The position numbers and the translations under genes were made by a program. Under the pieces are notes generated by a model. The model did not search any database, was not told where the DNA came from, and saw only the letters and a list, made by a program, of their open reading frames with translations. A stretch of 64,000 bases of DNA from Alcanivorax sp. 24 (GTDB lineage Bacteria > Pseudomonadota > Gammaproteobacteria > Pseudomonadales > Alcanivoracaceae), in NCBI RefSeq assembly GCF_004360225.1, contig NZ_SNUA01000001.1, forward strand, positions 248,001-312,000, read 5' to 3'. Below are positions 24,344 to 33,154 of the stretch, one piece after another (position 1 is the stretch's first letter; every line of letters begins with the position of its first letter).

Positions 24344-25072
24344 TCAGTACCAGACCCGGATACCGGCCACCAGCATGGTGTCACTGGCGTCCTCGCCGTG
24401 GTCACGGGCGAAGTCGGCGGTGTCGCCGAATTTCTTCTCCCAATGCACGCCGATGTAAGGGGCGAATTCGCGGCGGATTTCGTAGCGCAACCGCAATCCC
24501 GCTTCCACCGTGGCGAGTCCCTTGCCGATACCGAGGTCACGGTCTTCCTTGCCGTACAGGCTGGCTTCCACTTCCGGGGTCAGAATCAGCTGCTGCGTGA
24601 ACAGCAACTCGTACTCCGCTTCCAGGCGCAGTTCGCTATGGCCGGATTCGCCCAGGAACAGGTTGGCTTCGGTCTCGAAGAAGTAGGGCGCAACCCCCAT
24701 CACCCCGACACTGACCCAGTCCCGGTTGGGATCGTCCGGTTGCCAGTCCCGGCGTACACCCAGTTGCCAGTCCCAGTAAGGGGCGAAGGCGCGGCTCCAG
24801 GCCAGCCGGGTTTCCAGGCTTTCGGTTTCGCCGCCCCGGTCCATCAGCCGTTCGCCTTCGGTGGCGAAATACAGCTTGTTGATGTCACCGCCGTACCAGG
24901 CGTTGGCGGACCAGGCCGCCACGGTGCCGTCGTCGGCGTCGCGGGCTTCCAACTGATCCACCAGGATTTGGCCGAAGCGGGCGGGAACGCCCTCCATGGC
25001 CTGCGCGGAGGTGGTGACGAAGAGTGCGAGCAGTGCGGTGAGGGCGCCGCGGGTGATTGTCAGTGATTTCAT
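24344..25072 (-). CDS. copB: copper resistance protein B, outer membrane
   Basis: A 242-residue protein with a signal peptide (MKSLTITRGALTALLALFVTTSAQA) and a beta-barrel pattern of alternating strands ending in a C-terminal aromatic (GIRVWY). Segments such as YGGDINKLYFATEGE and HWEKKFGDTADFARDHGE are typical of the CopB/PcoB family. The Met/His-rich N-terminal extension found in Pseudomonas CopB is absent, so this is a short form. The start overlaps the copA stop by four bases (ATGA), showing translational coupling. CopB moves or binds copper at the outer membrane together with CopA. Confidence 0.9.
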   Translation of the reverse strand: MKSLTITRGALTALLALFVTTSAQAMEGVPARFGQILVDQLEARDADDGTVAAWSANAWYGGDINKLYFATEGERLMDRGGETESLETRLAWSRAFAPYWDWQLGVRRDWQPDDPNRDWVSVGVMGVAPYFFETEANLFLGESGHSELRLEAEYELLFTQQLILTPEVEASLYGKEDRDLGIGKGLATVEAGLRLRYEIRREFAPYIGVHWEKKFGDTADFARDHGEDASDTMLVAGIRVWY

Positions 25073-27009
25073 GAGTGGCCCTCCTGGTGCTGGTGATGCG
25101 ATTGTGGTCGCGGTATCACTCGAACCTCCCGGAACATGCCTGCTTCCATGTGATAGAGCAGGTGGCAATGGTAGGCCCAGCGTCCCAGGGCATCGGCACG
25201 AACCAGGTAGCTGAGCTTTTCTCCAGGTTTCACCAGCAGGGTGTGTTTGCGCAGCAGACGCCCATCGCCCAGTTCCAGATCGCTCCACAGACCGTGCAGA
25301 TGGATCGGGTGGTGCATCATGGTGTCGTTTACCAGCGTCAGGCGTACCCGTTCGTTGTGATACAACTCGAGCGGCTTGGCGTCGGCGAACGGGATGCCGT
25401 TGAAGCTCCACATGTAGCGTTCCATGTTGCCGGTGAGATGCAGCACGATTTCCCGTTCCGGCTGCGCGCTGTCGGGCAGGCCGTGGGCGTATTCCAGGTC
25501 GGCGTAGGTCAGTACTTTCCAGTCCCGGTCGCGTAGCCCGATGCCGGGATCGTCCAGCATCGGTACCGGCGACATGGCGCGCATGTCCACGCCAGGGCCG
25601 TATTCGCTGTCGGCGTGTTCCGTGGCGCTTTGTCGTGGTGGCAAATCCGGGTTGTTCGCCGAGACCGCGAAGGGCACGGTGGCGGTGCTGTCGGTGGAGG
25701 AACCGTGCCCGCCATGCCCCATGGCGGCATGGTCCATGTCTCCCCCGGCATCGTGGTTCATGCCTTCATGGTTCATGTTTCCATGGTTCATAGAGGAATG
25801 GTCCATAGAGGAAGGGGACATGGCGGAGTGGTCCATGCCGGTCATGCTCCCGCCGTCGTGCCCCATGGCTCCATGGTCCATGGCGCCCATGCCCATTTCC
25901 CGGTGCCCGAGCAGCGGCACCGGGTCCAGCTCCGGCACTTCGGCATGGAGAGAGGGATCCGGCGTCAGGGTGCCGCGGGCGTAGCCGGACCGGTCGATGG
26001 TTTGTGCGAACAGGGTGTAGGCGCGGTGATCCTTGGGCTCGACGATCACGTCCAGGGTTTCCGCCACGCCCAGGCGGCACTCATGGAAGCGCACCGGCTT
26101 CACCGGTTGGCCGTCCATGGCCACCACGGTCATGTCCAGGCCGGGGATGCGCAAGTCGAAGATGGTCATGGCGCTGGCGTTGATGAAACGCAGCTTGATG
26201 CGCTCGCCGGGTTCGAAGCGGGCCTGCCAGTTGGCGGCCGGGGTATGGCCGTTGACCAGGAAGCTGTAGGTGTAACCGGTCACATCCGCCAGATCGGTCT
26301 CGCTCATGCGCATCCGGTTCCACATGTGGCGATCCTTGAGCGTCCGCACCACGCCTTTCTCACGGAAATCCGTCAGCGTGTCGAACAGCGTCCGTTCGCT
26401 GAAATTGTAGTAGTGGCTGAGTTTTTTCAGCGTGGCATAGATGCGCTTGGGATCCTGGTCACTCCAGTCGGAAAGCACCACCGCGTAATCGCGATCCACC
26501 GTATGCGGGTCCGGTTCCGCCGGATCAATAATCAGGCCGCCGTACAGGCCGGTCTGCTCCTGAAAACCGGAATGGCTGTGATACCAGTAGGTTCCGCTCT
26601 GCCGCAGCGGAAACTGATAGGTGAAGGTTTCGCCCGGGCCGATGCCGTCGAAAGACAACCCCGGCACGCCGTCCATCTGGAACGGCAGCAGCAGGCCGTG
26701 CCAGTGGATCGAAGTGGTTTCCGGCAGATGGTTTGTCACTCTCAGGGTCACCGTCTCACCTTCACGCCAACGCAGGGTTGGCGCCGGCAGGCTGCCGTTG
26801 ACCAGGGTGGCGGGCCGGTTGCGGCCGGTCAGGTTCACATCGGCGGCACCGATGTTCAGTTGGAATTGGTTACCGCGCAGCTCCGGCGCGCCGGTCTGGC
26901 CCTGGCGGGCGAACAATTGTGCCGGGGTGAGCCCGAGCCCCAGAGCGGTGCCGCCCAGAGCCAGCCCCTGCACGAAGCGACGGCGGGGCAGGGAAAAAGA
27001 CGTCGTCAT
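25069..27009 (-). CDS. copA: CopA multicopper oxidase (copper resistance)
   Basis: A 646-residue periplasmic multicopper oxidase. The Tat signal RRRFVQGLALGG lies at residues 9-20. Copper ligands are visible in HWHGLLLPFQMDG, WYHSHSGFQEQ, HPIHLHGLW and HCHLLYHMEAGMF. A Met/His-rich stretch, about 370-437, contains many MDH, MGH and MNH motifs and probably binds Cu(I). CopA oxidises Cu(I) and sequesters copper. The ATG at 27009 has GGAGA upstream and starts directly at the signal peptide; an in-frame ORF to 27147 runs into the preceding gene. The next gene, copB, overlaps by four bases. Confidence 0.93.
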   Translation of the reverse strand: MTTSFSLPRRRFVQGLALGGTALGLGLTPAQLFARQGQTGAPELRGNQFQLNIGAADVNLTGRNRPATLVNGSLPAPTLRWREGETVTLRVTNHLPETTSIHWHGLLLPFQMDGVPGLSFDGIGPGETFTYQFPLRQSGTYWYHSHSGFQEQTGLYGGLIIDPAEPDPHTVDRDYAVVLSDWSDQDPKRIYATLKKLSHYYNFSERTLFDTLTDFREKGVVRTLKDRHMWNRMRMSETDLADVTGYTYSFLVNGHTPAANWQARFEPGERIKLRFINASAMTIFDLRIPGLDMTVVAMDGQPVKPVRFHECRLGVAETLDVIVEPKDHRAYTLFAQTIDRSGYARGTLTPDPSLHAEVPELDPVPLLGHREMGMGAMDHGAMGHDGGSMTGMDHSAMSPSSMDHSSMNHGNMNHEGMNHDAGGDMDHAAMGHGGHGSSTDSTATVPFAVSANNPDLPPRQSATEHADSEYGPGVDMRAMSPVPMLDDPGIGLRDRDWKVLTYADLEYAHGLPDSAQPEREIVLHLTGNMERYMWSFNGIPFADAKPLELYHNERVRLTLVNDTMMHHPIHLHGLWSDLELGDGRLLRKHTLLVKPGEKLSYLVRADALGRWAYHCHLLYHMEAGMFREVRVIPRPQSHHQHQEGHS

Positions 27010-27082
27010 GGACGTTCTCCTCAATACAAAACAAAAGACGCCACCCGTCTGCGGGGGCGCGTGTTTCGATGGGAAAAACGGT

Positions 27083-27418
27083 CTAGACGGAGGGTGGGCG
27101 CCACGGTGGCGTGGGGAAACCGGCGAACCGCTGGCCGGGAGAGGCAAGGCGGTCCGAGGCTGGCCGTTGAGGCGCGCGGACTGAACTGGCCTCGGTGGTC
27201 AAGGCGCCGCCCTGGCAGGCCTGAAGACAGGTGCAGCCTTCCGTGTCGCCGGCGTGATGGGGGCAGGGATGATGCTCCCGCCCCTCGCTGCTGGCGCAAG
27301 AATGATCGCCGCCATGGTGAGAAGCCATGGCGGCGATCGGGCTCAACAGGGCCCAGGTCATCAATACTCCGGCGAGCAGCGTCGCCACGGGCCGGAGGGC
27401 GGCGGAAACGGGAATCAT
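27083..27418 (-). CDS. small Cys/His-rich exported protein before copA
   Basis: A 111-residue protein with a signal peptide (VATLLAGVLMTWALLSPIAAMA) and a metal-binding-looking segment, SHHGGDHSCASSEGREHHPC followed by HH, C, C and C within 20 residues. The C-terminus is proline-rich and low complexity. It resembles, in layout only, the CopL-type small proteins that precede copAB in other bacteria. It is the first gene of the copper operon, 73 bases ahead of copA. The ATG at 27418 lies about seven bases from the -10 box of the MerR-type promoter, so the message may be leaderless. A TTG at 27433 is an unlikely alternative. Confidence 0.65.
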   Translation of the reverse strand: MIPVSAALRPVATLLAGVLMTWALLSPIAAMASHHGGDHSCASSEGREHHPCPHHAGDTEGCTCLQACQGGALTTEASSVRAPQRPASDRLASPGQRFAGFPTPPWRPPSV

Positions 27419-27424
27419 GGTTCG

Positions 27425-27456
27425 CTTATACAACCCGGGGGCTACCCCGGGGTCAA
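27425..27456 (-). promoter_or_regulatory. MerR-family type promoter of the copper operon
   Basis: On the minus strand TTGACC (27456-27451) and TATAAG (27430-27425) are separated by 20 bases. That is too long for ordinary sigma-70 use but the hallmark of MerR-family promoters. A dyad with 9-base arms, ACCCCGGGG and CCCCCGGGT around a TAG centre (27453-27433), fills the gap with one mismatch. A CueR-like copper sensor is the natural candidate. No such regulator gene is adjacent. Confidence 0.7.
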
Positions 27457-27463
27457 GCCCTTT

Positions 27464-29077
27464 TCAGGCCGGTGCCGGAACCGTCTCGTCGTTCCGGGGC
27501 AGGTCCTGGGCGGTGTGGTTCTCCGTCTGTGACGGGGGCGCCACCTGAAAGCGGGATACTTGCCGGCGCAGTTGTTGGCTCTGGTCCGCCAGGCGTTGGG
27601 CGGCGGAGAAGCTTTCCTGGACCAGCCGGGCGTTCTGTTGGGTCATCATGTCCATTTGCGTGATCGCTTCGTTGGCCTGACCAATGCCCCGGCTCTGCTC
27701 ATTGGACGCGGTGGCGATGTCGCTGACCAAAGTGCTGAGACGGCCGATATCCGACACCATGCCGGTGATGATCTCGCCAGTGCCGCGCACCTGCTGGCTG
27801 CCGGTGGCGACCAGGGTGCCGGCGCTTTCGATCAGGGCCTTGATCTCGCCGGCGGCCTCGGCGCTGCGGCTGGCCAGATTGCGCACTTCTTCCGCCACCA
27901 CCGCGAACCCGCGGCCCTGCTCGCCGGCGCGGGCGGCTTCCACGGAAGCGTTGAGAGCCAGAATATTGGTCTGGAACGCGATCTCGTCGATGGCGTCGAC
28001 GATGGCGCTCATCTGTTCAGCGCTGTCATGGATACTGCCCATGGTTTTAATCACCGCCTCCATGGCGTCATTGCCGCGGCGGGCGTCGCCGGCGGTATTG
28101 TTGGCCAGGTGCCGGGCCTGCTCGGCGTGGTCCGCGTTCTGCTGCACGGTGGTGGTGAGTTGTTCCATGCTGGCGGCGGTTTCTGTGAGCGAGGCGGCTT
28201 GCTGCTCGGTGCGGGTGGCCAGTTCGTCGTTGCCGGCCTTGATGTCCTCCACCGCGGTATTGACCACATCGGCGCTGCCATGGATGTTGCCCACCGTGGC
28301 GCCCAGGGACTGGCGCATCCGTTCGATGTCGAACAGCAGGCTGCCGGTGTCGCCGTCCTTCAAACGGGTGGATTGGCTCAGATCGCCTTCGCTGATGTAG
28401 CGCACCGCTTCGGCGGCGTAGCCCGGTTCGCCGCCAAGCCGGCGCAGCACGCCGCGAATGACGGCGCCCATCAGCAGTGTCAGCGGAATGCCCAGAGCCA
28501 GCAGGAACAGCAGCGACTGAGTGAGGCTGGCTTGGAAGGCGTCGTTGATGTCGTTGATATAGACGCCGGCGCCCAGGTACCAGTCCCAGCGCGGATAATG
28601 CACATGCAGGGACGACTTTTTCGCCAGGCCCTCCTGGCCCGGATGCACCCACAGGTAATCGACGAACCCGTCTCCGTTCTCCACCGCCTCCATGAACTCG
28701 CGGAACAGGTAGCGCCCTTCCTCGTTCTGGTAGTCCCACATGTTGGTGCCCTTGGCGAGACTGGGGTGGGTCAACATCCGGTGATTCTCATCGAAGGCGT
28801 ACAGATAACCGCGCCCTTCGTCATAGGTGCTATCGCGAATCAGTTGCTCGGCACGCTGCCGGGCTTCGGTTTCGCTGATGACGCCGGAAGCGGCCAGCCG
28901 GGCCTGCCCATCGATGGCGTTGAGGGCCGAGTCCACGTACTGGGACAGCCCTGTCTTGCGCTCGGTCAGAATGGTCTGGCGGTTTTCCCAGGCGGTCCAG
29001 CCCGCCAGGAGCAGCATCGCCAGCCACAGTAACCCGAGCATGCCCCACAGTTGTCGGGTCATGGTCCACTGCTTCAT
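27464..29077 (-). CDS. methyl-accepting chemotaxis protein, Cache sensor
   Basis: A 537-residue chemoreceptor. The first membrane helix ([21 protein letters not shown]) is followed by a periplasmic single-Cache domain (about 30-185; [38 protein letters not shown]). The second helix is at about 190-212 and the HAMP domain at about 213-270. The cytoplasmic signalling hairpin has the invariant tip [31 protein letters not shown] split across about 20 residues either side of residue 390. The C-terminal tail lacks a receptor-tethering pentapeptide of the E. coli type. The ligand is unknown; sCache_2 receptors often sense small carboxylates. Confidence 0.9.
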   Translation of the reverse strand: MKQWTMTRQLWGMLGLLWLAMLLLAGWTAWENRQTILTERKTGLSQYVDSALNAIDGQARLAASGVISETEARQRAEQLIRDSTYDEGRGYLYAFDENHRMLTHPSLAKGTNMWDYQNEEGRYLFREFMEAVENGDGFVDYLWVHPGQEGLAKKSSLHVHYPRWDWYLGAGVYINDINDAFQASLTQSLLFLLALGIPLTLLMGAVIRGVLRRLGGEPGYAAEAVRYISEGDLSQSTRLKDGDTGSLLFDIERMRQSLGATVGNIHGSADVVNTAVEDIKAGNDELATRTEQQAASLTETAASMEQLTTTVQQNADHAEQARHLANNTAGDARRGNDAMEAVIKTMGSIHDSAEQMSAIVDAIDEIAFQTNILALNASVEAARAGEQGRGFAVVAEEVRNLASRSAEAAGEIKALIESAGTLVATGSQQVRGTGEIITGMVSDIGRLSTLVSDIATASNEQSRGIGQANEAITQMDMMTQQNARLVQESFSAAQRLADQSQQLRRQVSRFQVAPPSQTENHTAQDLPRNDETVPAPA

Positions 29078-29143
29078 ATCTGAGCCTCTTTATTGTTGTC
29101 TTCAAGAGAGCTATCGGCAGAAGCGGCCGCGGGTTGATAGGTG

Positions 29144-29698
29144 CTAGCCGGTCAGAGCGGTACCGCGTGAAACGCGCTGACTGAGCAGCCAGCGCAGATC
29201 CTCGAAGCCGCGCCGCCATTCACCGATGCCGGAGGCACTGTTGATGTGACCCAGATCGCCGCCATTGCGAAACGCACAGCCCCAATCCCGGGCCAGACGG
29301 CGCGCCTCCTCCTGCGTCATCCAGGGATCGCTGGTGCTGGCCACCAAACGAGCGGGAACGGTCAGCGGGGCGGACAGGTGTCGTGGGATGGCCTCCGGCA
29401 GGGCTGGGGCCACCAATAATAGTCCGGCCACTTGCCGTGGCCGGGTCGTGCTCCAGTGGGCCGCGGCGACGCAGCCGAAACCGTGAGCAATAAGCACGAA
29501 GGGGGAGGGCAAAGCGGCGGCGGCCAGGTCGAGTCCATCGAGCCAGTAGGACAGCTCGGTATTCCGCCAGTCCGGTAACGAGAGACTGTGCAGCCAGGGC
29601 AGATGGGTTTGCCAGCGTTGTTGCCAATGATCCGGATCGCTGCCATGCAGTCCGGGCACCAACAGTCCATGGAAGGGGGCGCTATCGCGGGCGGACAT
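29144..29698 (-). CDS. RBBP9/YdeN-like protein lacking the serine nucleophile
   Basis: A 184-residue alpha/beta-hydrolase-fold protein of the RBBP9/YdeN family. The N-terminus (LLVPGLHGSDPDHWQQRW) and the C-terminal GDLGHINSASG with its catalytic-type histidine are conserved. The nucleophile elbow, normally HSLGC as in the relative at 38737-39342, reads AHGFGC here, so Ser is replaced by Gly. The acid position (STSDPWM) is kept. Either the protein is no longer a hydrolase or it uses another residue. The ATG at 29698 has GGGAG upstream; a TTG at 29704 is an alternative. It lies between the chemoreceptor and the degenerate EAL gene, all on the same strand. Confidence 0.78.
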   Translation of the reverse strand: MSARDSAPFHGLLVPGLHGSDPDHWQQRWQTHLPWLHSLSLPDWRNTELSYWLDGLDLAAAALPSPFVLIAHGFGCVAAAHWSTTRPRQVAGLLLVAPALPEAIPRHLSAPLTVPARLVASTSDPWMTQEEARRLARDWGCAFRNGGDLGHINSASGIGEWRRGFEDLRWLLSQRVSRGTALTG

Positions 29699-29826
29699 CG
29701 TCAATGCTCCCAGTGATAAGGAGAGGGAGCGTCAGCATAGACAGAGGAGTTGTCGCTTTCTTTACCGGCGCGGGAAAGGAGGATGACAATGACCTTTGCC
29801 GGTGCCGCTGGTGGGCGGAGCCGCCT

Positions 29827-30627
29827 TCAAGGGAAGGCGCCCCGCCGCCAGGTGGGGCCGGTGAGGCCTTCCGCCGGTGGCGCCATGGCGCGCGCCTGCA
29901 CGTGGCTGAGCCCATGCTGCAGAGCAAGGTCGGCGGTCAGGCCCAGTTGCAGGGTGAACGGTGTGCCGTGCCGCGCGGCGGCGGCGAGCACCCTGTCACG
30001 CTCGATCGCTGCCAGTTCGGGGGCCAGTTTCACCATGTCCGGGGCCAATGCCCGCCAAAGCGTGGTGCTCGGTGTCGAGGTCACGTTGTCCAGGGCGATG
30101 CGATAGCCGTGGCGGCGATAGCTCTCCACCGCCCCGCGAGGGTCTTCGGTGCCGGCGGGATCATGACGGATTTCCAGGATCACTTGTTCCGGCGCGAGAC
30201 CGCATTGACGCAGAATCTGTTCGAAGGCGAGACCGTGATCCTGCCGCACGCTGGCCAGATGGCGCGGGTGGATATTCAGTGAGAGCAGGCCGCCGGGGTC
30301 CGGTTGCAGCAGGAAGTTCAGTGCGTGCACCGTGCGGCACAGACGATCCAGATAGACGATCTCGTCAGCGCTGGTGGGAATCATGAACAGTGCCTGCGGT
30401 GATAGCGGGCCGCCCTTGCCGTGTACCGACAGCAACGCCTCATGACCGTAAACCCCTTCCTGGCAGAGGGGCAGGATCGGTTGGAAGCGACTGCGCAGAA
30501 CCAGGCCGGCGTAATCGGCTTCCACCGTATTGTCCCGCATGCGCAGGGTGTCTTTCGGGACAATGGCGGTGCCGTACTGACGGCGTTGTTCACGGTTGAA
30601 GTAGTCGACGAGGTCGTGCAAGGGCAT
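29827..30627 (-). CDS. degenerate EAL-domain protein
   Basis: A 266-residue soluble protein with an EAL fold after a 45-residue N-terminal extension. Recognisable motifs are FQPILPL, the EAL signature as GHEALLS (Glu63), LSLNIHPRHL and LEIRHDP. The metal-binding DDFG(T)G loop, essential for c-di-GMP hydrolysis, is replaced by LDNVTST. The usual later lysine and glutamate motifs are also weak. It is therefore more likely a c-di-GMP-binding or protein-binding regulator than a phosphodiesterase. The ATG at 30627 follows GGAGG. It is divergent from the porin gene at 30837. Confidence 0.75.
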   Translation of the reverse strand: MPLHDLVDYFNREQRRQYGTAIVPKDTLRMRDNTVEADYAGLVLRSRFQPILPLCQEGVYGHEALLSVHGKGGPLSPQALFMIPTSADEIVYLDRLCRTVHALNFLLQPDPGGLLSLNIHPRHLASVRQDHGLAFEQILRQCGLAPEQVILEIRHDPAGTEDPRGAVESYRRHGYRIALDNVTSTPSTTLWRALAPDMVKLAPELAAIERDRVLAAAARHGTPFTLQLGLTADLALQHGLSHVQARAMAPPAEGLTGPTWRRGAFP

Positions 30628-30836
30628 GGTGGATCCCTCCATCAAGCGTCAATGGAGGCGCCAGGATAAAGAGAAATTTATTATGTTTAAAAAGAATAAA
30701 TAAATAGAAATATATTACTTTTTGGTCTTTTGATTTTCTCGTTAGCATCGTCCCCATCATCAACAAAGGATGCCCACCCGACCTCGGGAGGCGTTGCTTT
30801 TCATTTCTTGCGCAACGCTGTTTTGGAGAACACCGA
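30628..30836. promoter_or_regulatory. AT-rich divergent promoter region
   Basis: About 100 bases of this EAL/porin intergenic region (roughly 30663-30755) are strongly AT-rich in a GC-rich context. It must hold the promoters for the EAL gene and for the porin/sulfate operon. I could not fix individual -35/-10 pairs or a clear CysB site. Confidence 0.5.
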
Positions 30837-31841
30837 ATGAAACTCGGGAACGCACTGGGGATCGGCCTGTTGGGGGCATTACCTTTGGTGGCGGGGGCCA
30901 ACGGCCCGACGCTGTACGGCAAGATCAATGTCTCGCTGGAGAACGTGGACTTCGAGGGCGCCAGTCTGGCCGGCGCCGGCACCAACGACCAGTGGGAACT
31001 GAATTCCAACGCCTCGCGTCTCGGGATCAAAGGGGACTTCGACCTCGAAGTCGGCGGCCTCAAGGCGATCTATCTGGCGGAGTATGGCATCGACGTGGAC
31101 GGCGACGATGACGACACCTTCAGCAAACGGAACATATACGGCGGCCTGGCCGGCGCCTTCGGTACCCTGCGCGCCGGCAACATCGACAGCCCGCTGAAAA
31201 GCATCGAGGGCAAGGTCGATCAGTTCAATGACCTGTACGGTGATATCGACCATTTCCTCGGTGGACAGACCCGTAATAGCAACAGCGTCCAGTATCTGAG
31301 CCCGGTGCTGCTGGGTGGCCTGTCGGTGCACGGCGCGTTCTCCCCGGGGGAACAGGAGGACACCGATGACGATGGCGATCCGGACGACGATCTCGCCGAC
31401 GTGGTGTCCCTGGCCGTGGCCTGGGAACGCAAAGGGTTCTATGCCGCCCTCGCTTACGAAAAAGATCAGGCGGCGCGGCGGGCGGTGGACGGATTCCGCC
31501 GTGCCGACATTCTGCGCGCGGTGACCACCTATCGCTGGCAGGCGCTGGAGCTGGGCGCGCTTTATCAGCAGGCCAAAGATACCGCGCCGGGCAGCGATCT
31601 GGAGGATCGCGGCTACCTGATCAGCGCCGCCTGGCATGTGGATGAAAGGCTCACGCTGAAAGCCCAGGGCGGCGAAAACCGGGGTGACGAGACTGACGAA
31701 AAACTGACGCTCTGGGCCCTCGGTGCCGACTACAGCCTGGGACGCAATACCGTGGCTTATCTGTATCTGTCGAATCTGGAGCGGGATGAGGCCGGCACCG
31801 AGGACCGTGCCGTTGGCACTGGTCTGGCCTTTAAATTCTGA
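30837..31841 (+). CDS. outer-membrane porin of the sulfate operon
   Basis: A 334-residue general-porin-type protein. The signal peptide MKLGNALGIGLLGALPLVAGA is followed by the first strand GPTLYGKINVSLENVD and a C-terminal strand ending in AFKF with a terminal phenylalanine, the porin insertion signal. A long acidic loop (GEQEDTDDDGDPDDDLAD) probably lies outside. It directly precedes the YezD-like, sulfate-binding and CysTWA genes in the same direction. It may serve as the outer-membrane pore for sulfate or other sulfur compounds; the acidic loop would not favour anions, so this is uncertain. Confidence 0.82.
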   Translation: MKLGNALGIGLLGALPLVAGANGPTLYGKINVSLENVDFEGASLAGAGTNDQWELNSNASRLGIKGDFDLEVGGLKAIYLAEYGIDVDGDDDDTFSKRNIYGGLAGAFGTLRAGNIDSPLKSIEGKVDQFNDLYGDIDHFLGGQTRNSNSVQYLSPVLLGGLSVHGAFSPGEQEDTDDDGDPDDDLADVVSLAVAWERKGFYAALAYEKDQAARRAVDGFRRADILRAVTTYRWQALELGALYQQAKDTAPGSDLEDRGYLISAAWHVDERLTLKAQGGENRGDETDEKLTLWALGADYSLGRNTVAYLYLSNLERDEAGTEDRAVGTGLAFKF

Positions 31842-31876
31842 CATTCATTAACGAACGGAACCGAGGAATACGCGAC

Positions 31877-32050
31877 ATGGCTCGGCCTGACACGCATCGC
31901 AACCCGGCGTCGGAAGAGGTGGATCTGGCCACACTGGTGACGTCGCTGATCAAGGATCTGCGCTTTGGCGCCGTGGAAATCATTGTCCACGAGGGCCGGA
32001 TAGTGCAGGTGGAACGCAAGGAAAAGTACCGTTTCGACAAGCCGCGTTGA
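31877..32050 (+). CDS. small YezD-like protein (DUF2292)
   Basis: A 57-residue protein in the gap between the porin and the sulfate-binding protein, preceded by GAGGAATA. The sequence TLVTSLIKDLRFGAVEIIVHE followed by GRIVQVERKEKYRF matches the small DUF2292/YezD family, which is repeatedly found beside sulfur-assimilation genes. These proteins are predicted to be small basic beta-hairpin proteins with no known biochemistry. Its place inside the sulfate operon supports a sulfur-related role. Confidence 0.8.
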   Translation: MARPDTHRNPASEEVDLATLVTSLIKDLRFGAVEIIVHEGRIVQVERKEKYRFDKPR

Positions 32051-32143
32051 GCGGTTGAAACAACGCAATCCGGCTTGCGGCCGACCGGACCACCGGAGGT
32101 CTCCAACGCATTCGTGACACCCGATTTTTGTGGAGACTGCGTC

Positions 32144-33142
32144 GTGAAGTTCACTCGCTTTTTTACCGCGGCCGCGCTCGGCCTGGCTCTGTCCTCTCCG
32201 GCCCTGGCGGACCGGGAAATTCTCAACGTGTCCTACGACCCCACCCGGGAGTTGTACGAAGCGTTCAATAAAGAGTTTATCCATCACTGGAAGGAAGAAA
32301 CCGGCGAAACGCTGGTGGTGCGCCAGTCCCACGGTGGCGCTGGCAAACAGACCCGCGCGGTCATCGATGGTCTGGAAGCGGACGTGGTGACCCTGGCGTT
32401 GGCCTACGACATTGACGCCATCGCCGAGAAGACCGGCAGGATTCCCGCCGACTGGCAGAAACGGTTGCCCAATAACAGCTCGCCTTATACGTCCACCATT
32501 GTGTTTCTGGTACGCAAGGGCAACCCGAAGGACCTCAAGGATTGGGACGACCTGGTGAAGCCAGGGGTCGAGGTGATCACGCCGAATCCGAAAACCTCCG
32601 GCGGCGCGCGCTGGAATTACCTGGCCGGTTGGGCCTACGCCAAGGAGAAGTACGGTTCCGAGGACGCCGCCAGGGACTTCGTCACTAAACTCTACCAGCA
32701 GGTCCCGGTGCTGGACTCCGGCGCCCGTGGCTCCACCACCACCTTTGTGCAGCGGGGGATTGGCGATGTGCTGCTGGCCTGGGAAAACGAAGCACTGTTG
32801 GCGATCAACGAACTGGGCAAGGGTGAGTTCGAGATCGTGGTGCCTTCGGTGTCCATTCTGGCCGAACCGCCGGTGACGGTGGTGGACAAGAACGCCGAAA
32901 AGCATGGCACCACCGACGTGGCCAAAGCCTATCTGGAGTACCTCTATACCCCGGTTGGCCAGAAGCTGGCGGCGGAACACTACTACCGCCCCGGCGATCC
33001 GGAAGTGGCTCGTGAGTACGCCGACGCCTTCCCCGACGTGAATCTGATCACCGTGGACAGCGCCTTTGGTGGCTGGCGGAAGGCGCAGGAAACGCACTTC
33101 AACGACGGTGGCGTATTCGATCACATTTACCAACCCCGGTGA
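32144..33142 (+). CDS. sbp: periplasmic sulfate-binding protein
   Basis: A 332-residue periplasmic binding protein for sulfate or thiosulfate. The signal peptide [21 protein letters not shown] precedes [17 protein letters not shown], the family N-terminus. Other conserved parts are [20 protein letters not shown], the sulfate-contacting [18 protein letters not shown], and [24 protein letters not shown]. The GTG at 32144 is chosen since GGAG lies eight bases upstream and it starts the signal peptide exactly. An ATG at 32075 would add 23 residues in front of it. It delivers sulfate to CysT/CysW. Confidence 0.92.
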   Translation: MKFTRFFTAAALGLALSSPALADREILNVSYDPTRELYEAFNKEFIHHWKEETGETLVVRQSHGGAGKQTRAVIDGLEADVVTLALAYDIDAIAEKTGRIPADWQKRLPNNSSPYTSTIVFLVRKGNPKDLKDWDDLVKPGVEVITPNPKTSGGARWNYLAGWAYAKEKYGSEDAARDFVTKLYQQVPVLDSGARGSTTTFVQRGIGDVLLAWENEALLAINELGKGEFEIVVPSVSILAEPPVTVVDKNAEKHGTTDVAKAYLEYLYTPVGQKLAAEHYYRPGDPEVAREYADAFPDVNLITVDSAFGGWRKAQETHFNDGGVFDHIYQPR

Positions 33143-33154
33143 GCGGATAACGTC

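Noticed and set aside
25615-27663. Very long open frame (about 680 codons) on the plus strand opposite copA
   Set aside because: It is antisense to a clearly functional multicopper oxidase gene and shows no domain; the copper-ligand motifs and Tat signal are all on the minus strand.
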